Counted from the first letter of the stretch, positions 1 to 14,408 are shown. The stretch is DNA of 64,000 nt from Siphonodentalium dalli (GCA_032622095.1 CP136064.1:109108004-109172003); one strand, 5' to 3'. The notes: generated by a model from the letters alone, not told the origin. Numbers and translations: made by a program.

Positions 1-3000
1 TAACCATTACAAACTCTGATGTAACCATTAAACACTCTGATGTAATATAAAATCTGATGTAACCATTACAAACTCTGATGTAGCCACTATAAACTCTGTT
101 GTAATCATTACAAACTCTGATGTAACCATTGCAAACTCTGATGTAACCATTACAAACTCTGATGTAATATAAACTCTGACGTAACCATTACAAACTCTGA
201 TGTAACCATTAAACACTCTGATGTAATATAAAATCTGATGTAACCATTACAAACTCTGATGTAGCCACTATAAACTCTGTTGTAATCATTACAAACTCTG
301 ATGTAACCATTACAAACTCTGATGTAATATCAACTCTGATGTAACCATTACAAACTCTGATGTAACCATTATAAACTCTGATGTAACCATTACAAACTCT
401 GATGTAATATAAACTCTGATGTAACCATTACAAACTCTGATGTAACCATTATAAACTCTGATGTAACCATTACAAACTCTGATGTAACCATTACAAACTC
501 TGATGTAATATAAACTCTGATGTAACCATTATAAACTCTGATGTAATACAAACTCTGATCTAACCATTACAAACTCTGACGTAACCATTACAAACTCTGA
601 CGTAACCATTACAAACTCTGATGTAACCATTACAAACTCTGATGTAATATAAACTCTGATGTAACCATTACAAACTCTAATGTAACCATTATAAACTCTG
701 ATGTAACCATTACAAACTCTGATGTAATATAAACTCTGATGTAACCATTACAAACTCTGATGTAACCATTATAAACTCTGATGTAACCATTACAAACTCT
801 GATGTAATCATTACAAACTCTAATGTAACCATTACAAACTCTGATGTAACCATTATAAACTATGATGTAACCATTATAAACTATGATGTAACCATTACAA
901 ACTATGATGTAACCATTACAAACTATGATGTAACCAATATAAACTCTGATGTGACCATTACAAACTCTGATGTGACGATTATATACTCTGATGTATCATT
1001 AACTCTGATGTAATCATTACAAACTATGATGTAACCATTACAAACTCTGATGTAACCATTACAAACTCTGATGTGACCATTACAAACTCTGATGTAACCA
1101 TTACAAACTCTGATGTAATATAAACTCTGATGTAACCATTACAAACTATGATGTAACCAATATAAACTCTGATGTGACCATTACAAACTCTGATGTGACC
1201 ATTATATACTCTGATGTATCATTAACTCTGATGTAATCATTACAAACTATGATGTAACCATTACAAACTCTGATGTAACCATTACAAACTCTGATGTGAC
1301 CATTACAAACTCTGATGTAACCATTACAAACTCTGATGTAATATAAACTCTGATGTAACCATTACAAACTCTGATGTAACCATTACAAACTCTGATGTAA
1401 TATAAACTCTGATGTAACCATTACAAACTCTGATGTAACCATTACAAATTCTGATGTATTATAAACTCTGATGTAACCAGTATAAACTCTGGTGTATTAT
1501 AAACTCTGATGTAACCATTATAAACTCTGATGTATTATAAACTCTGATGTAACCATTATAAACTCTGGTGTAATATAAACTCTGGTGTAACCATTACAAA
1601 CTCTGATGTATTATCAACTCTGATGTAACCATTAAACACTCTGATGTAATATATAATCTGATGTAACCATTGCAAACTCTGATGCATTATAAACTCTGTT
1701 GTAACCATTACAAACTCTGATGCAGCCAATATACACTCTGATGTAACCATTACAAACTCTGGTGTATTATAAACTCTGATGTAACCATTACAAACTCTGA
1801 TGTAATATAAACTCTGATGTAACCATTATAAACTCTGATGTATTATCAACTCTGATGTAACCATTAAACACTCTGATGTAATATAAAATCTGATGTAACC
1901 ATTACAAACTCTGATGTAGCCACTATACACTCTGTTGTAATCATTACAAACTCTGATGTAACCATTGCAAACTCTGATGTAACCATTACAAACTCTGATG
2001 TATTATAAACTCTGATGTAACCATTATAAACTCTGATGTAATACAAACTCTGATCTAACCATTACAAACTCTAATGTAACCATTACAAACTCTGACATAA
2101 CCATTACAAACTCTGATGTAACCATTACAAACTCTGATGTAATATAAACTCTGATGTAACCATTACAAACTCTGATGTAACCGTTATAAACTCTGGTGTA
2201 ATATAAACTCTGGTGTAACCATTACAAACTCTGATGTATTATCAACTCTGATGTAACCATTAAACACTCTGATGTAATATAAAATCTGATGTAACCGTTA
2301 CAAACTCTGATGTAGCCACTATAAACTCTATTGTAACCATTACAAACTCTGATGTAACCATTGCAAACTCTGAAGTAACCATTATAAACTCTGATGCATT
2401 ATAAACTCTGTTGTAACCATTACAAACTCTGATGTGACCATTATAAACTCTGATGTATTATTAACTATGATGTAACCATTACAAACTCTGATGCAGCCAC
2501 TATACACTCTGATGTAACCATTACAAACTCTGGTGTATTATAAACTCTGATGTAACCATTACAAACTCTGGTGTATTATAAACTCTGATGTAACCATTAC
2601 AAACACTGATGTATTATAAACTCTGATGTAACGATTATAAACTCTGATGTAATATAAACTCTGATGTAACCATTATAAACTCTGATGTATTATCAACTCT
2701 GATGTAACCATTAAACACTCTGATGTAATATAAAATCTGATGTATTACAGTAACCATTACAAACTCTGATGTAGCCACTATAAACTCTGTTGTAATCACT
2801 ACAAACTCTGATGTAACCATTAAACACTCTGATGTAATATAAAATCTGATGTAACCATTATAAACTCTGATGTAACCATTACAAACTCTGATGTAATATA
2901 AACTCTGATGTAACCATTACACACTCTGATGTAACCATTATAAACTCTGATGTAACCATTACAAACTCTGATGTAATATAAACTCTGATGTAACCATTAT

Positions 3001-6000
3001 AAACTCTGATGTAACCATTACAAACTCTGATGTAACCATTACAAACTCTGATGTAACCATTACAAACTCTGATGTAACCATTATAAACTCTGATGTAACC
3101 ATTACAAACTCTGATGTAACCATTACAAACTCTGATGTAACCATTATAAACTCTGATGTAACCATTACAAACTCTGATGTAACCATTACAAACTCTGATG
3201 TAATATAAACTCTGATGTAACCATTACGAACTCTGATGTAATATAAACTCTGATGTAACCATTACAAACTCTGAGGTAACCATTATAAACTCTGATGTAA
3301 CCATTACAAACTCTGATGTAACCATTTCAAACTCTGATGTAACCATTACAAACTCTGATGTAATATAAACTCTGATGTAACCATTACAAACTCTGATGTA
3401 ACCATTATAAACTATGATGTAACCATTATAAACTCTGATGTAACCATTACAAACTCTGATGTGACCATTATAAACTCTGATGTATAATTAACTCTGATGT
3501 AATCATTACACACTATGATGTAACCATTACAAACTCTGATGTATTATTAACTATGATGTAACCATTACAAACTCTGATGCAGCCACTATACACTCTGATG
3601 TAACCATTACAAACTCTGGTGTATTATAAACTCTGATGTAACCATTACAAACTCTGATGTATTATTAACTATGATGTAACCATTACAAACTCTGATGCAG
3701 CCACTATACACTCTGATGTAACCATTACAAACTCTGGTGTATTATAAACTCTGATGTAACGATTATAAACTCTGATGTATTATTAACTATGATGTAACCA
3801 TTACAAACTCTGATGCAGCCACTATACACTCTGATGTAACCATTACAAACTCTGGTGTATTATAAACTCTGATGTAACCATTACAAACACTGATGTATTA
3901 TAAACTCTGATGTAACGATTATAAACTCTGATGTAATATAAACTCTGATGTAACCATTATAAACTCTGATGTATTATCAACTCTGATGTAACCATTAAAC
4001 ACTCTGATGTAATATAAAATCTGATGTAACCATTATAAACTCTGATGTAACCATTACAAACTCTGATGTAATATAAACTCTGATGTAACCATTACAAACT
4101 CTGATGTAACCATTATAAACTCTGATGTAACCATTACAAACTCTGATGTAATATAAACTCTGATGTAACCATTATAAACTCTGATGTAACCATTACAAAC
4201 TCTGATGTAACCATTACAAACTCTGATGTAACCATTACAAACTCTGATGTAACCATTACAAACTCTGATGTAACCATTACAAACTCTGATGTAACCATTA
4301 TAAACTCTGATGTAACCATTACAAACTCTGATGTAACCATTACAAACTCTGATGTAATATAAACTCTGATGTAACCATTACAAACTCTGATGTAATATAA
4401 ACTCTGATGTAACCATTACAAACTCTGAGGTAACCATTATAAACTCTGATGTAACCATTACAAACTCTGATGTAACCATTTCAAACTCTGATGTAACCAT
4501 TACAAACTCTGATGTAATATAAACTCTGATGTAACCATTACAAACTCTGATGTAACCATTATAAACTATGATGTAACCATTATAAACTCTGATGTAACCA
4601 TTACAAACTCTGATGTAACCATTACAAACTCTGATGTAATATAAACTCTGATGTAACCATTACAAACTCTGATGTAACCATTATAAACTATGATGTAACC
4701 ATTATAAACTCTGATGTAACCATTACAAACTCTGATGTAACCATTATAAACTCTGATGTAACCATTACAAACTCTTATGTAACCATTACAAACTCTGATG
4801 TAACCATTACAAACTCTGATGTAACCATTACAAACTCTGATGTAACAATTACACACTCTGATGTAATATAAACTCTGATGTAACCATTACAAACTCTGAT
4901 GTATTATCAACTCTGGTGTAACCATTAAACACTCTGATGTAATATAAAATCTGATGTAACCATTACAAACTCTGATGTAGCCACTATAAACTATATTGTA
5001 ACCATTACAAACTCTGATGTAACCATTCCAAACTCTGAAGTAACCATTATAAACTCTGATGCATTATAAACTCTGTTGTAACCATTACAAACTCTGATGT
5101 GACCATTATAAACTCTGATGTATTATTAACTATGATGTAACCATTACAAACTCTGATGCAGCCACTATACACTCTGATGTAACCATTACAAACTCTGGTG
5201 TATTATAAACTCTGATGTAACCATTACAAACACTGATGTATTATAAACTCGGATGTAACGATTATAAACTCTGATGTAATATAAACTCTGATGTAACCAT
5301 TATAAACTCTGATGTATTATCAACTCTGATGTAACCATTAAACACTCTGATGTAATATAAAATCTGATGTATTACAGTAACCATTACAAACTCTGATGTA
5401 GCCACTATAAACTCTGTTGTAATCACTACAAACTCTGATGTAACCATTGCAAACTCTGATGTAACCATTACAAACTCTGATGTATTATAAACTCTGATGT
5501 AACCATTATAAACTCTGATGTAATACAAACTCTGATCTAACCATTACAAACTCTGACGTAACCATTACAAACTCTGATGTAACCATTACAAACTCTGATG
5601 TAATACAAACTCTGCTGTGACCATTAAAAAATATGATGTATTATATATAAACTCTGTTGTAATCATTACAAACTCTGATGTAACCATTGCAAACTCTGAT
5701 GTAACCATTACAAACTCTGATGTATTATAAACTCTGATGTAACCATTATAAACTCTGATGTAATACAAACTCTGATGTAACCATTACAAACTCTGACGTA
5801 ACCATTACAAACTCTGACGTAACCATTACAAACTCTGATGTAACCATTACAAACTCTGATGTAATATAAACTCTGATGTAACCATTACAAACTCTGATGT
5901 AACCATTATAAACTCTGATGTAACCATTACAAACTCTGATGTAATATAAACTCTGATGTAACCATTATAAACTCTGATGTAACCATTACAAACTCTGATG

Positions 6001-6112
6001 TAACCATTATAAACTCTGATGTAACCATTACAAACTCTGATGTAACCATTACAAACTCTGATGTAATATAAACTCTGATGTAACCATTACAAACTCTGAT
6101 GTAATACAAGAC
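1..6112. repeat. Satellite array of 21-bp and 17-bp monomers
   Basis: The whole stretch is a head-to-tail array. The main monomer is 21 bases (TAACCATTACAAACTCTGATG). It is interspersed with a 17-base form that lacks part of the unit (TAATATAAACTCTGATG) and with variants such as TAGCCACTATAAACTCTGTTG. Because 21 is a multiple of three, the minus strand reads through as spurious MVTSEFV/NGYIRVC repeats; I see no reason to regard these as genes. Longer blocks recur as higher-order units: the motif with TGTGACCATTATATACTCTG occurs near 950-1000 and 1180-1230, and the region around 2640-3250 recurs near 3910-4400. The array runs off the left edge and stops sharply at about 6112, where a family A element begins. 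Confidence 0.97.
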
Positions 6113-7388
6113 AGTCAAAGACTGTGGGGTCGCTCACCAGACTGCAAAGACTGATAAGACTGGGACTTTGGAGACCACAACAGTCAGAACTTTTCATAAT
6201 CACTTCAAAAGAAGTAGATCTAAACAGGATATGTGGCTAGAGAGGCTTCATGAATGTAGATCAGTGAATATCAAATTACCAAAATCTACAAAATCTACCT
6301 TGAAATTACCAAATCTAACTTGAAATTACCAACTGTACACTAGTGATCACCCCCTCCTCCAGCTCAAGAAGTCCCCTCTCGCCCGGGGCCCAGACTCCCA
6401 AGTCTTAGGTTGAAATTTCACAACCGACATCTCAAACTTTCTCAATTGTTGGAAATTTTCAATCTCAATAGCGCTTTATATACAAGACAGTCAAAGACTG
6501 TGGGGTCGCTCACCAGACTGCAAAGACTGATAAGACTGGGACTTTGGAGACCATAACAGTCAGAACTTTTCATAATCACTTTAAAAAAGTAGATCTAAAC
6601 AGGATATGTAGATAGAGAGGCTTCATGTACCAACTGTACGCTACTGATCACCCCCCCCCCCCCCCCCCCCCCCTCCTCCAGCTCATGTCCCTTCCCGACC
6701 AGGCTCCAGACTCCCAAGTCTTAGATTGGCAACTGTCATCTCAAACTTTCTCTATTGTTGGAAATTTCCAATCTCACAAGCACCTTTTTATAAAACTATT
6801 TAGACATGTTTGAAGCCCAATTAACCATGGACCCAAAAACAGCATATATGTATGTCAGATTAATCAGTCAAGTAGTTCCAAGGTAGATATTTTAATAAAT
6901 TTTGTATTTTAATGATTTTATTAGACACAAAAGTGTTAAGTCCCCATAGCCCCGTCATTTCTTAACAGGTTGCCTTATGTTAACAAATCTGAATCTCAGT
7001 CACTAAAGGATCCTCCAACCTATATGTAAGCTAAATAGTCCAACCTCTCTTGATAAGACATTTTAAGTATTACTATAGAGGCATACAGTTATGTCTCGGG
7101 TCCCACCCTATATCTGATGGTAGATGAGAAGAAGTCGTTTTTAAGAATTACCATGGAGGGCAAGAGTTATGGCCCTGGCTTCACAACCATTTGAAAGAGT
7201 GACCTCATTTGAACAAATCTGAATATGAATCACCTAGGGAAAATCCACACCAAATATGAACCCATTCAGTCTTATGATCTAGAGAAGATGTTCACAGAAT
7301 TGTTGACAGATTGATGGACGGACAGAAAGATGAACAGGTGACAGATGAGAAGTGATGACTATAGCTTCGTCTCAGGTGAGCTCAAATA
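6113..7388 (+). mobile_element. Family A tandem-core elements (two 5' ends, one 3' end)
   Basis: Two successive copies of the same 5' terminus start at 6113 and 6483: ACAAGACAGTCAAAGACTG followed by a conserved GTGGGGTCGCTCACCAGACT block. The first copy is broken off after about 365 bases; the second continues. The interior holds degenerate core units with landmarks such as AACAAATCTGAA and TTATGGCCCTGGCTTC. The copy ends near 7340-7388 with a tetranucleotide-rich stretch and the terminal block GACTATAGC...GTCTCAGGTGAGCT. A 23-base poly-C run lies near 6650. No transposase ORF is seen, so this is non-autonomous. The layout resembles bivalve pearl-type elements (family knowledge); assignment to Helitrons or another class is not proven. 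Confidence 0.7.
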
Positions 7389-9851
7389 TTACATTTCATT
7401 GAACAAATCTGTAAATCACCTCCCCAACACTGTGGGGACATCCCTGCAAGAATATGACATTATCTTATTATACCAGTAGCGTACAGCATAGATACAGGTA
7501 GTGTGGGTGGGGTCTCTGCCCCTATTTGAACAAACATGAATCCCCATCTCTGATATCTATTCATCTTATAATTATAAACATTCGCTTTTAAGAGTTGAAG
7601 TTAATTGATTTTCCAAAAAGGCCCCCATTGGAACAGATCTAAACATGCCACCCAAGGACCCTGCATACACAAATATAAGCTAAATAGACTTGATGGTTCT
7701 TGAGTAGTAATAGTTGTTAGAATTACTATGGAGGGAAAACGTTATGGCCCTGGCACCCCTCCTATTTGACCTGGTGAACTTATTTGAACAAATCTGAATG
7801 TGAGTCACATACAGGTAGGGAATTCATATAGATCTCGAGAAGAAAACAATTGTTGATGGATGGATGGACAGAACAATGGATGGAAGGACACTCCAACAGA
7901 CCAACAGATTTAATCCAATATACCCCCACACTTTTTTGTCCATAATAAGGTATAATGAGGTCACATAGCTAAGTGGTTAAGAAAATAATATTGGAACAGC
8001 CAAGCGTGAATTTAGTGTGTCTGAGGTCCCAAAAGGGTGAATGTAGTGATGCTATTCTGTAAGGTAGGCTAGCATCACCAATTTCACCATCTGGGAACCC
8101 AATTTTACTTAGTCCTCAACTGCTATGGGAGACCTAGGGACAGACAGAAGTTCTCCAGCTGAAGTTGGTGACATTACTGACATATGACAGTATGCGCACC
8201 CATTTAACACCTCAATTATGCATTTTAAAATCTGAACAGAAGGGAAAAGAGCTGCTAAAAATGTAAATTTGAGACTCTAGATACTTCCCAGAAGATGAAG
8301 CCTAAGCAGAATGAGGTCCTCATAGGATGTATTTGGCGATGTTAGCCTCTGGGAACCTCATTCTACAAATGCCAGACACACTTAAAGCTCTGAGAAAATG
8401 AATTTAATCTGATATTAATGACCATTGTATTGTAAACAATGATGGTACTACTGACAACTTCAGAAAACAAATGTACAACACCATTAATCTCACTTAAATT
8501 ATGAATGACATGAATACACTCCCTGGGGACTCTGCCTATAGCTACAGAAGTTCTCTTATCTTTCTATCTGGCCCTGATTATAAACAACATGTGTCATGTC
8601 TGTCAGTTCAAATTTAGTGGGGAGACTAGGGGTACCTACCCCCCCCCCCCCTTCCCCGAAGATGTAATGTCATAAGTTCTTCAAAATTTTAATTAAATGT
8701 TTTTTATTTTATTTAAATAAAAAATATTTTATTTAATAAAAAAAAATATTTATTAAAAATAAAATATATATAATTTTGTTTTTTTTTGGTTAAATTGATC
8801 ACTCCCTCCCCATTGCCTCAAACATTGCCCCCACCCAGGCTCTCTAGAAATCAATATTATTATACCAGTACCACACAGCATAGAGGAGAGTTAAATCTCT
8901 TATCTCTGCCCCTATTAGAACAAATGTGAATCCTCATCTATGAGATCCATTCATCTAGTAATATCAATATATCCCCCAATTTTCTTTGAAAAATCAGGGT
9001 ATGATTTCACCTGGATAAGTGCTGGCTAAGAAACTAATATTGGAACAGCCGAGTCTGTATTTAGTGTCTGACCTTTGCAGGTGAATTTAATGACAATATT
9101 CCGCAAGGTGGACTAACATCACCGAATTCACCCTCTGGGGACCTCATTTCCTAAAAATGACCCCATGAACAAATCTGAACACCAGTCACCCAAGACCCCT
9201 CCATACCAAATATAAGCTATATAGGCCTAATGGTTCTTGAGAAAAAACTGTTTTAAGACTTACTATGGAGGGAAAGAGTTATGGCCCTGGCTTGGCAGCT
9301 ACATGTATTTGATGTGAAGAACTTAATTGAACAAATCTGATTATGAGACACCTAGGGAACATGCACACTGAACTATATAAACACATTCCGTCTTTAATAT
9401 GGAGAAGAAATCAATTGTTGATAGATGGATGGATAGACATCTCAACAGGCACACAGGTGGAAGCCTGACAGATAGAAGACAAATTTAATCCAATATATAC
9501 CCCCCCCCCATTTCTCTTTGAATATTAGTCGTATGATTTCATCTGGATAAGTGGTGATTAAAACAATAACATGAAATGGCCAAACCTGAATTTAGTATGT
9601 CTGACATTTGCAGAATTAGGTCCCAAAAATGTGGATTTAATGACAATATTCTGTAAGGCAGGCTAGCATCACCAAATTCATCCTCAATCTGATTAGGCCT
9701 CAATGGCCACTAAAACCAAGGAACAGATTGAAGTCCTACAGTTGAAGTTGGTGATACACACCCATTGAGCACCTCAATTATGCATTTTATCTTCTGCAAA
9801 TTAGGGGGACATTGAAACTGAACAGGTGGAAAAAGTGACTAAATCAAACTG
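7389..9851 (+). mobile_element. Degenerate family A core arrays
   Basis: Further core-like units recur here: AACAAATCTGAATATGAG, ATAAGCTAAATAGACTT and ACTATGGAGGGAAAG, with GATGGATGGACAG microsatellites near 7855 and 9420. Between them lie inverted-repeat modules of the type GAATTTGGTGATGCTAGC...GCTAGCATCACCAAATTC near 8035-8110, 8310-8365, 9070-9145 and 9635-9690. An AT-rich tract (8690-8780) has a paralogue at 58370-58480. Positions 8840-9640 are closely repeated at 49385-50175. No coding sequence was recognised. Confidence 0.65.
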
Positions 9852-11842
9852 TCAATTTGATACTTAGGATACTTCCCAGAAGATGAGGACTAAGCAGAAT
9901 TAGGTCCCTGGCGGGTGTATTTGGTGATGCTAGCATGCTGTATGGGGTAGCAACACTAAATTCACCATCTGGGGACCTCACTATGTAAATGTCAGACACA
10001 CTATTTCCAGACTTGAAGAAATCAAAGTCATTCACAGTATCATTGAATGTCAGTCATCACATAACCATGGGAGCACCAGTTTGTTGTTAAATTGCTACAG
10101 ATATGTTTAGATTAGAATAATACATGTCATCTGGCCAGTTTATATAATTAATGACCTGTACCTTTACAGATATATATGCCTCTGTGGTGACCACACTATG
10201 ATAAATTGGCTTTTTCAATAATACAGGCTTCAGTGTTCTCTTAAAAATTAATAGTGCATAGCAAAGAGGTGTGAATTATAAAGGGCCATAACTCTGTTAA
10301 AATATATCGGATCAAACCCATATTTTAACTTGATCTGTATATAAGTGTCAAAAATTCATATACCAAATTTGGTGTTGATCAGATGAAAAATGTTTGAGTA
10401 ATCCTGTCTTGGATTAATTCTATATCAAAACAAGAGTGGAAGGGGTTAAATAAACAATACCAAAATCCATACAGATGAAGAACATGCTAAGAAAAATTTA
10501 GGTAAGAAATATGAGGCTGTGATGTGTCCTAAACAAAAATTAAAGGTCAAAATGCAAAAATTAAATTTTTTGTTTTTAAAGTTATGTCCCTAGCTCTGCC
10601 CCTATTTGACCCAGTGACCCCATTTGAACAAATCTGAACCCCAGTCCAAATATAAGCTAAATCGGCCAAATATTTTTTTAGAAGAAGTCATTGTAAGAAT
10701 TACTATGAGTTATGGCCCTGGTTTCTCAACTAATTGACCGGGTGACCTCATTTGAACAAATCTGAACACCAGTCACCCAAGGACCCTCCATACCAAATAT
10801 TAGCTAAATCGGCACAATGGTTCTGAACAAGAAGTCGTTGTAAGAATTACTATGGAGGAATAGAGTTATGGCCCTGGCTTCGCAACTATTTGATCAAGTG
10901 ACCTCATTTGAACAAATCTGAATGAGAGTCACCTAGGGAACATCCACACCAAATATGAACCAATTCGGTATGATGGTTTCAGAGGAGAAGATGTTTTTAA
11001 AAAGTTGACGGACGGACGGACGGACGGACGAACAAATGGGTAGATATGTGGCTCCGACCTATGTGGCTAGAAATGGTAATGTGGCTTTAGTTTTTATGTG
11101 GCTTCTCAAGTAGCCATAAAATTTTATGTGGCTATCAAGTAGTAGATAGTGATAAAACTCCAGATTATGGATTCATAACATGTTGGAATTATAGCAGAAG
11201 AAGCTGATTAAAACTCAAAAACTTGCACACAGCAACTGGGACAGTGGAATAGGAGAAACTGACAGGTCCGTGATTGGGTGGCTAGCCACATAAATGTCAG
11301 TCAGTGTCCGACATCTCCTAATGACAGGTCATGGATGTCTAAATCAATGGACTTTTTGTTTCCAAATTTTGAGTGACTACAAAATTAAATAAGCTGATTA
11401 GGCCAAATAGATCATTTTTGAACGTCCATCTGAAAGCTGTTACGTGGCTAGCCACGCAATGGAAGTTATGCACATAAATATCCATTTTACACAATCTTAG
11501 CCACATAAGTAGTCATTAGTAAACACGGACGGACGGCTCGACGGACACACGGACGGACGACGGACGAGGAGTGATAACTATAGCTCCACCGGAGACTTCG
11601 TCTCAGGTGAGCTAAAAACTACCCAGTGCTGTAAAATGCAATAACAAATTTAAAAATTAAATCGACCCTTGTTAGCTGATCTGCAATTTTTCCTTCATTG
11701 AGGGCAAACTCCAGGCAGAATTATCTCCCATCGTTCCGCTGAGATACCACAAGGACTTTTGGTAAGGATTTCTGACATGATCTTAGTTCTTATGTTTTAT
11801 GATTAAAATTGTCTATGTCTGGCTCAGTTCATATTGTTCTTA
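9852..11842 (+). repeat. 2-kb tandem duplication, copy 1 (family A)
   Basis: This 1991-base unit is repeated immediately downstream and, in interrupted form, at 51010-53140. It contains an inverted-repeat module (9890-9985), two types of core unit (AAAGGGCCATAACTCTG type at about 10280-10440; AACAAATCTGAA type at 10615, 10745 and 10905), ACGG arrays at about 11008-11030 and 11525-11570, and the 3' terminus ending GGTGAGCTAAAAA near 11620. A roughly 490-base block between the two ACGG arrays (TATGTGGCTTCTCAAG-like text) is absent from copy 2. Confidence 0.85.
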
Positions 11843-13350
11843 TCAATTTGATACTTAGGATACTTCCCAGAAGATGAGGACTAAGCAGAATTAGGTCCCT
11901 GGCGGGTGTATTTGGTGATGCTAGCATGCTGTATGGGGGTAGCAACACTAAATTCACCATCTGGGGACCTCACTATGTAAATGTCAGACACACTATTTCC
12001 AGACTTGAAGAAATCAAAGTCATTCACAGTATCATTGAATGTCAGTCATCACATAACCATGGGAGCACCAGTTTGTTGTTAAATTGCTACAGATATGTTT
12101 AGATTAGAATAATACATGTCATCTGGCCAGTTTATATAATTAATGACCTGTACCTTTACAGATATATATGCCTCTGTGGTGACCACACTATGATAAATTG
12201 GCTTTTTCAATAATACAGGCTTCAGTGTTCTCTTAAAAATTAATAGTGCATAGCAAAGAGGTGTGAATTATAAAGGGCCATAACTCTGTTAAAATATATC
12301 GGATCAAACCCATATTTTAACTTGATCTGTATATAAGTGTCAAAAATTCATATACCAAATTTGGTGTTGATCAGATGAAAAATGTTTGAGTAATCCTGTC
12401 TTGGATGAATTCTATACCAAAACAAGAGTGGAAGGGGTTAAATAAACAATACCAAAATCCATACAGATGAAGAACATGCTAAGAAAAATTTAGGTAAGAA
12501 ATATGAGGCTGTGATGTGTCCTAAACAAAAATTAAAGGTCAAAATGCAAAAATTAAATTTTTTGTTTTTAAAGTTATGTCCCTAGCTCTGCCCCTATTTG
12601 ACCCAGTGACCCCATTTGAACAAATCTGAACCCCAGTCACCCAAGGTCTCTCTGTGCCAAATATAAGCTAAATCGGCCAAATATTTTTTTAGAAGAAGTC
12701 ATTGTAAGAATTACTATGAGTTATGGCCCTGGTTTCTCAACTAATTGACCGGGTGACCTCATTTGAACAAATCTGAACACCAGTCACCCAAGGACCCTCC
12801 ATACCAAATATTAGCTAAATCGGCACAATGGTTCTGAACAAGAAGTCGTTGTAAGAATTACTATGGAGGAATAGAGTTATGGCCCTGGCTTCGCAACTAT
12901 TTGATCAAGTGACCTCATTTGAACAAATCTGAATGAGAGTCACCTAGGGAACATCCACACCAAATATGAACCAATTCGGTATGATGGTTTCAGAGGAGAA
13001 GATGTTTTTAAAAAAGTTGACGGACGGACGGACGGACCGCTCGACGGACACACGGACGGACGACGGACGAGGAGTGATAACTATAGCTCCACCGGAGACT
13101 TCGTCTCAGGTGAGCTAAAAACTACCCAGTGCTGTAAAATGCAATAACAAATTTAAAAATTAAATCGACCCTTGTTAGCTGATCTGCAATTTTTCCTTCA
13201 TTGAGGGCAAACTCCAGGCAGAATTATCTCCCATCGTTCCGCTGAGATACCACAAGGACTTTTGGTAAGGATTTCTGACATGATCTTAGTTCTTATGTTT
13301 TATGATTAAAATTGTCTATGTCTGGCTCAGTTCATATTGTTCTTATCAAT
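11843..13350 (+). repeat. 2-kb tandem duplication, copy 2 (short form)
   Basis: Nearly identical to 9852-11842 but about 490 bases shorter. Here the GACGGACGGACGGAC array runs straight into CGCTCGACGGACACACGG, so the block between the two ACGG arrays is missing. TCAAT occurs at the start of copy 1 (9852), at the junction (11843) and at the end of copy 2 (13346-13350). The 3' terminus GGTGAGCTAAAAA is present near 13120. Confidence 0.85.
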
Positions 13351-13746
13351 ACCAAAAGAATTACCATTATTGCAAACTTGTGGTGGTCAAAATAAGATAA
13401 TAGGTGACTAAATATAGTTCCGACAATATGTAAAAATAGATGTATTGGTCTGCAAAGTATCATCCTTGTGGCAGTGCTATATCGCAGTGATAACGTAGAG
13501 GGCGCTGCATGGAGTTTGCATTGAGGGTTCTAACAAGATAGAGTGCTCTTGATCTCGCTCTCTTTGGTGAGAAATGTTCAGATAATAAGTTCAATAAATG
13601 ACCCTACTCGTCTATGGGTATTTAGTAATAGAAAGTGATGTTGAACACTTCACTGAGATGTTCATAGCGGAACAGCAAATAAGCATGCCAAAATAAGTGA
13701 TTTTAATCAAGTTTATATCCAAATATAGGCAGAAACAGCATCATTG
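13351..13746. other. Unannotated spacer
   Basis: No gene recognised. Around 13570-13640 there is text similar to the interior of the TTAA MITE at 26057 (GAAATGTTCAGATAATAAGTT ... TATTTAGTAATAGAAAG), suggesting an old partial copy. Confidence 0.4.
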
Positions 13747-14001
13747 TTAACCCTTTGAGTGCCAGGGGCTGATCTCATCGGCCCTAAACCTACAAAATAA
13801 GTCTGTTAAAGAATATAAGAATAAATTATTAAAATTGAAAAAAATTGTTTAAAAAAAAAAAAAAAAAAAAAAAAATGTTAGGCCAATGCATTCTCTTATA
13901 TATGCGAGGCGACCTATGGTCGACTCGCATATATAAGAGAATGCATTGGCACAGGGTATATGGGTTGATACAAAAATCGGACCTGGCACTCAAAGGGTTA
14001 A
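13747..14001. mobile_element. TTAA MITE (CCCTTTGAGTGCC ends) with 69-bp palindrome
   Basis: TTAA target duplications at 13747-13750 and 13998-14001 flank inverted termini: CCCTTTGAGTGCCAGG on the left and CCTGGCACTCAAAGGG on the right. A TTAA target and a CCCTTT-type start are hallmarks of piggyBac-type elements (established knowledge). Inside is a poly-A run (about 13851-13875) followed by a 69-base near-perfect palindrome at 13882-13950. No ORF. Confidence 0.9.
13882..13950. repeat. 69-bp palindrome module, type I centre
   Basis: Arms GCCAATGCATTCTCTTATAT and its reverse complement, with centre GAGGCGACCTATGGTCGACTC read through the loop. This is the reverse-complement orientation of the copy at 14281-14349. 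Confidence 0.95.
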
Positions 14002-14280
14002 AAACAAATTACATTTAGTGACTATTGTTGGCGGTATTTATATTGCAGCATGTTTAAATATGATATAACCAAATAATTCATTGTAAAGTATGTAATGTAA
14101 AGTTGTAAATATTTACATTTGGGCATTAAAATTAAAACTCTGTGTTCTCTGAAAAGGTTCAGTTTATAATAAGGTTAACATTTTTTCGACTATCTTAGCT
14201 GATTGAAAGTGATTGCTACAATCTACCAGTGGAGATAGTACAGTGAGATATTAACCCTTTACCCAACAGAAGGGCCCTGT

Positions 14281-14349
14281 GCCAATGCATTCTCTTATAT
14301 ATGCGAGTCGACCATAGGTCGCCTCGCATATATAAGAGAATGCATTGGC
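14281..14349. repeat. 69-bp palindrome module, type I centre
   Basis: Reference copy. The 27-base outer arms are perfectly complementary; the centre reads TCGACCATAGGTCGC with an ATA loop and a T/C mismatch at the stem position next to the arms. Confidence 0.97.
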
Positions 14350-14408
14350 TTAACACATTAAAAATTGTTAAAGAATGTAAGAAAAAATGGTAAAAAGGTT
14401 TTTTTTAG

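Noticed and set aside
28-6118. Many minus-strand ORFs of the MVTSEFVM / NGYIRVC type
   Set aside because: They are translations of the 21-base satellite in all open frames; 17-base units break the frames and no start, splice or domain evidence exists.
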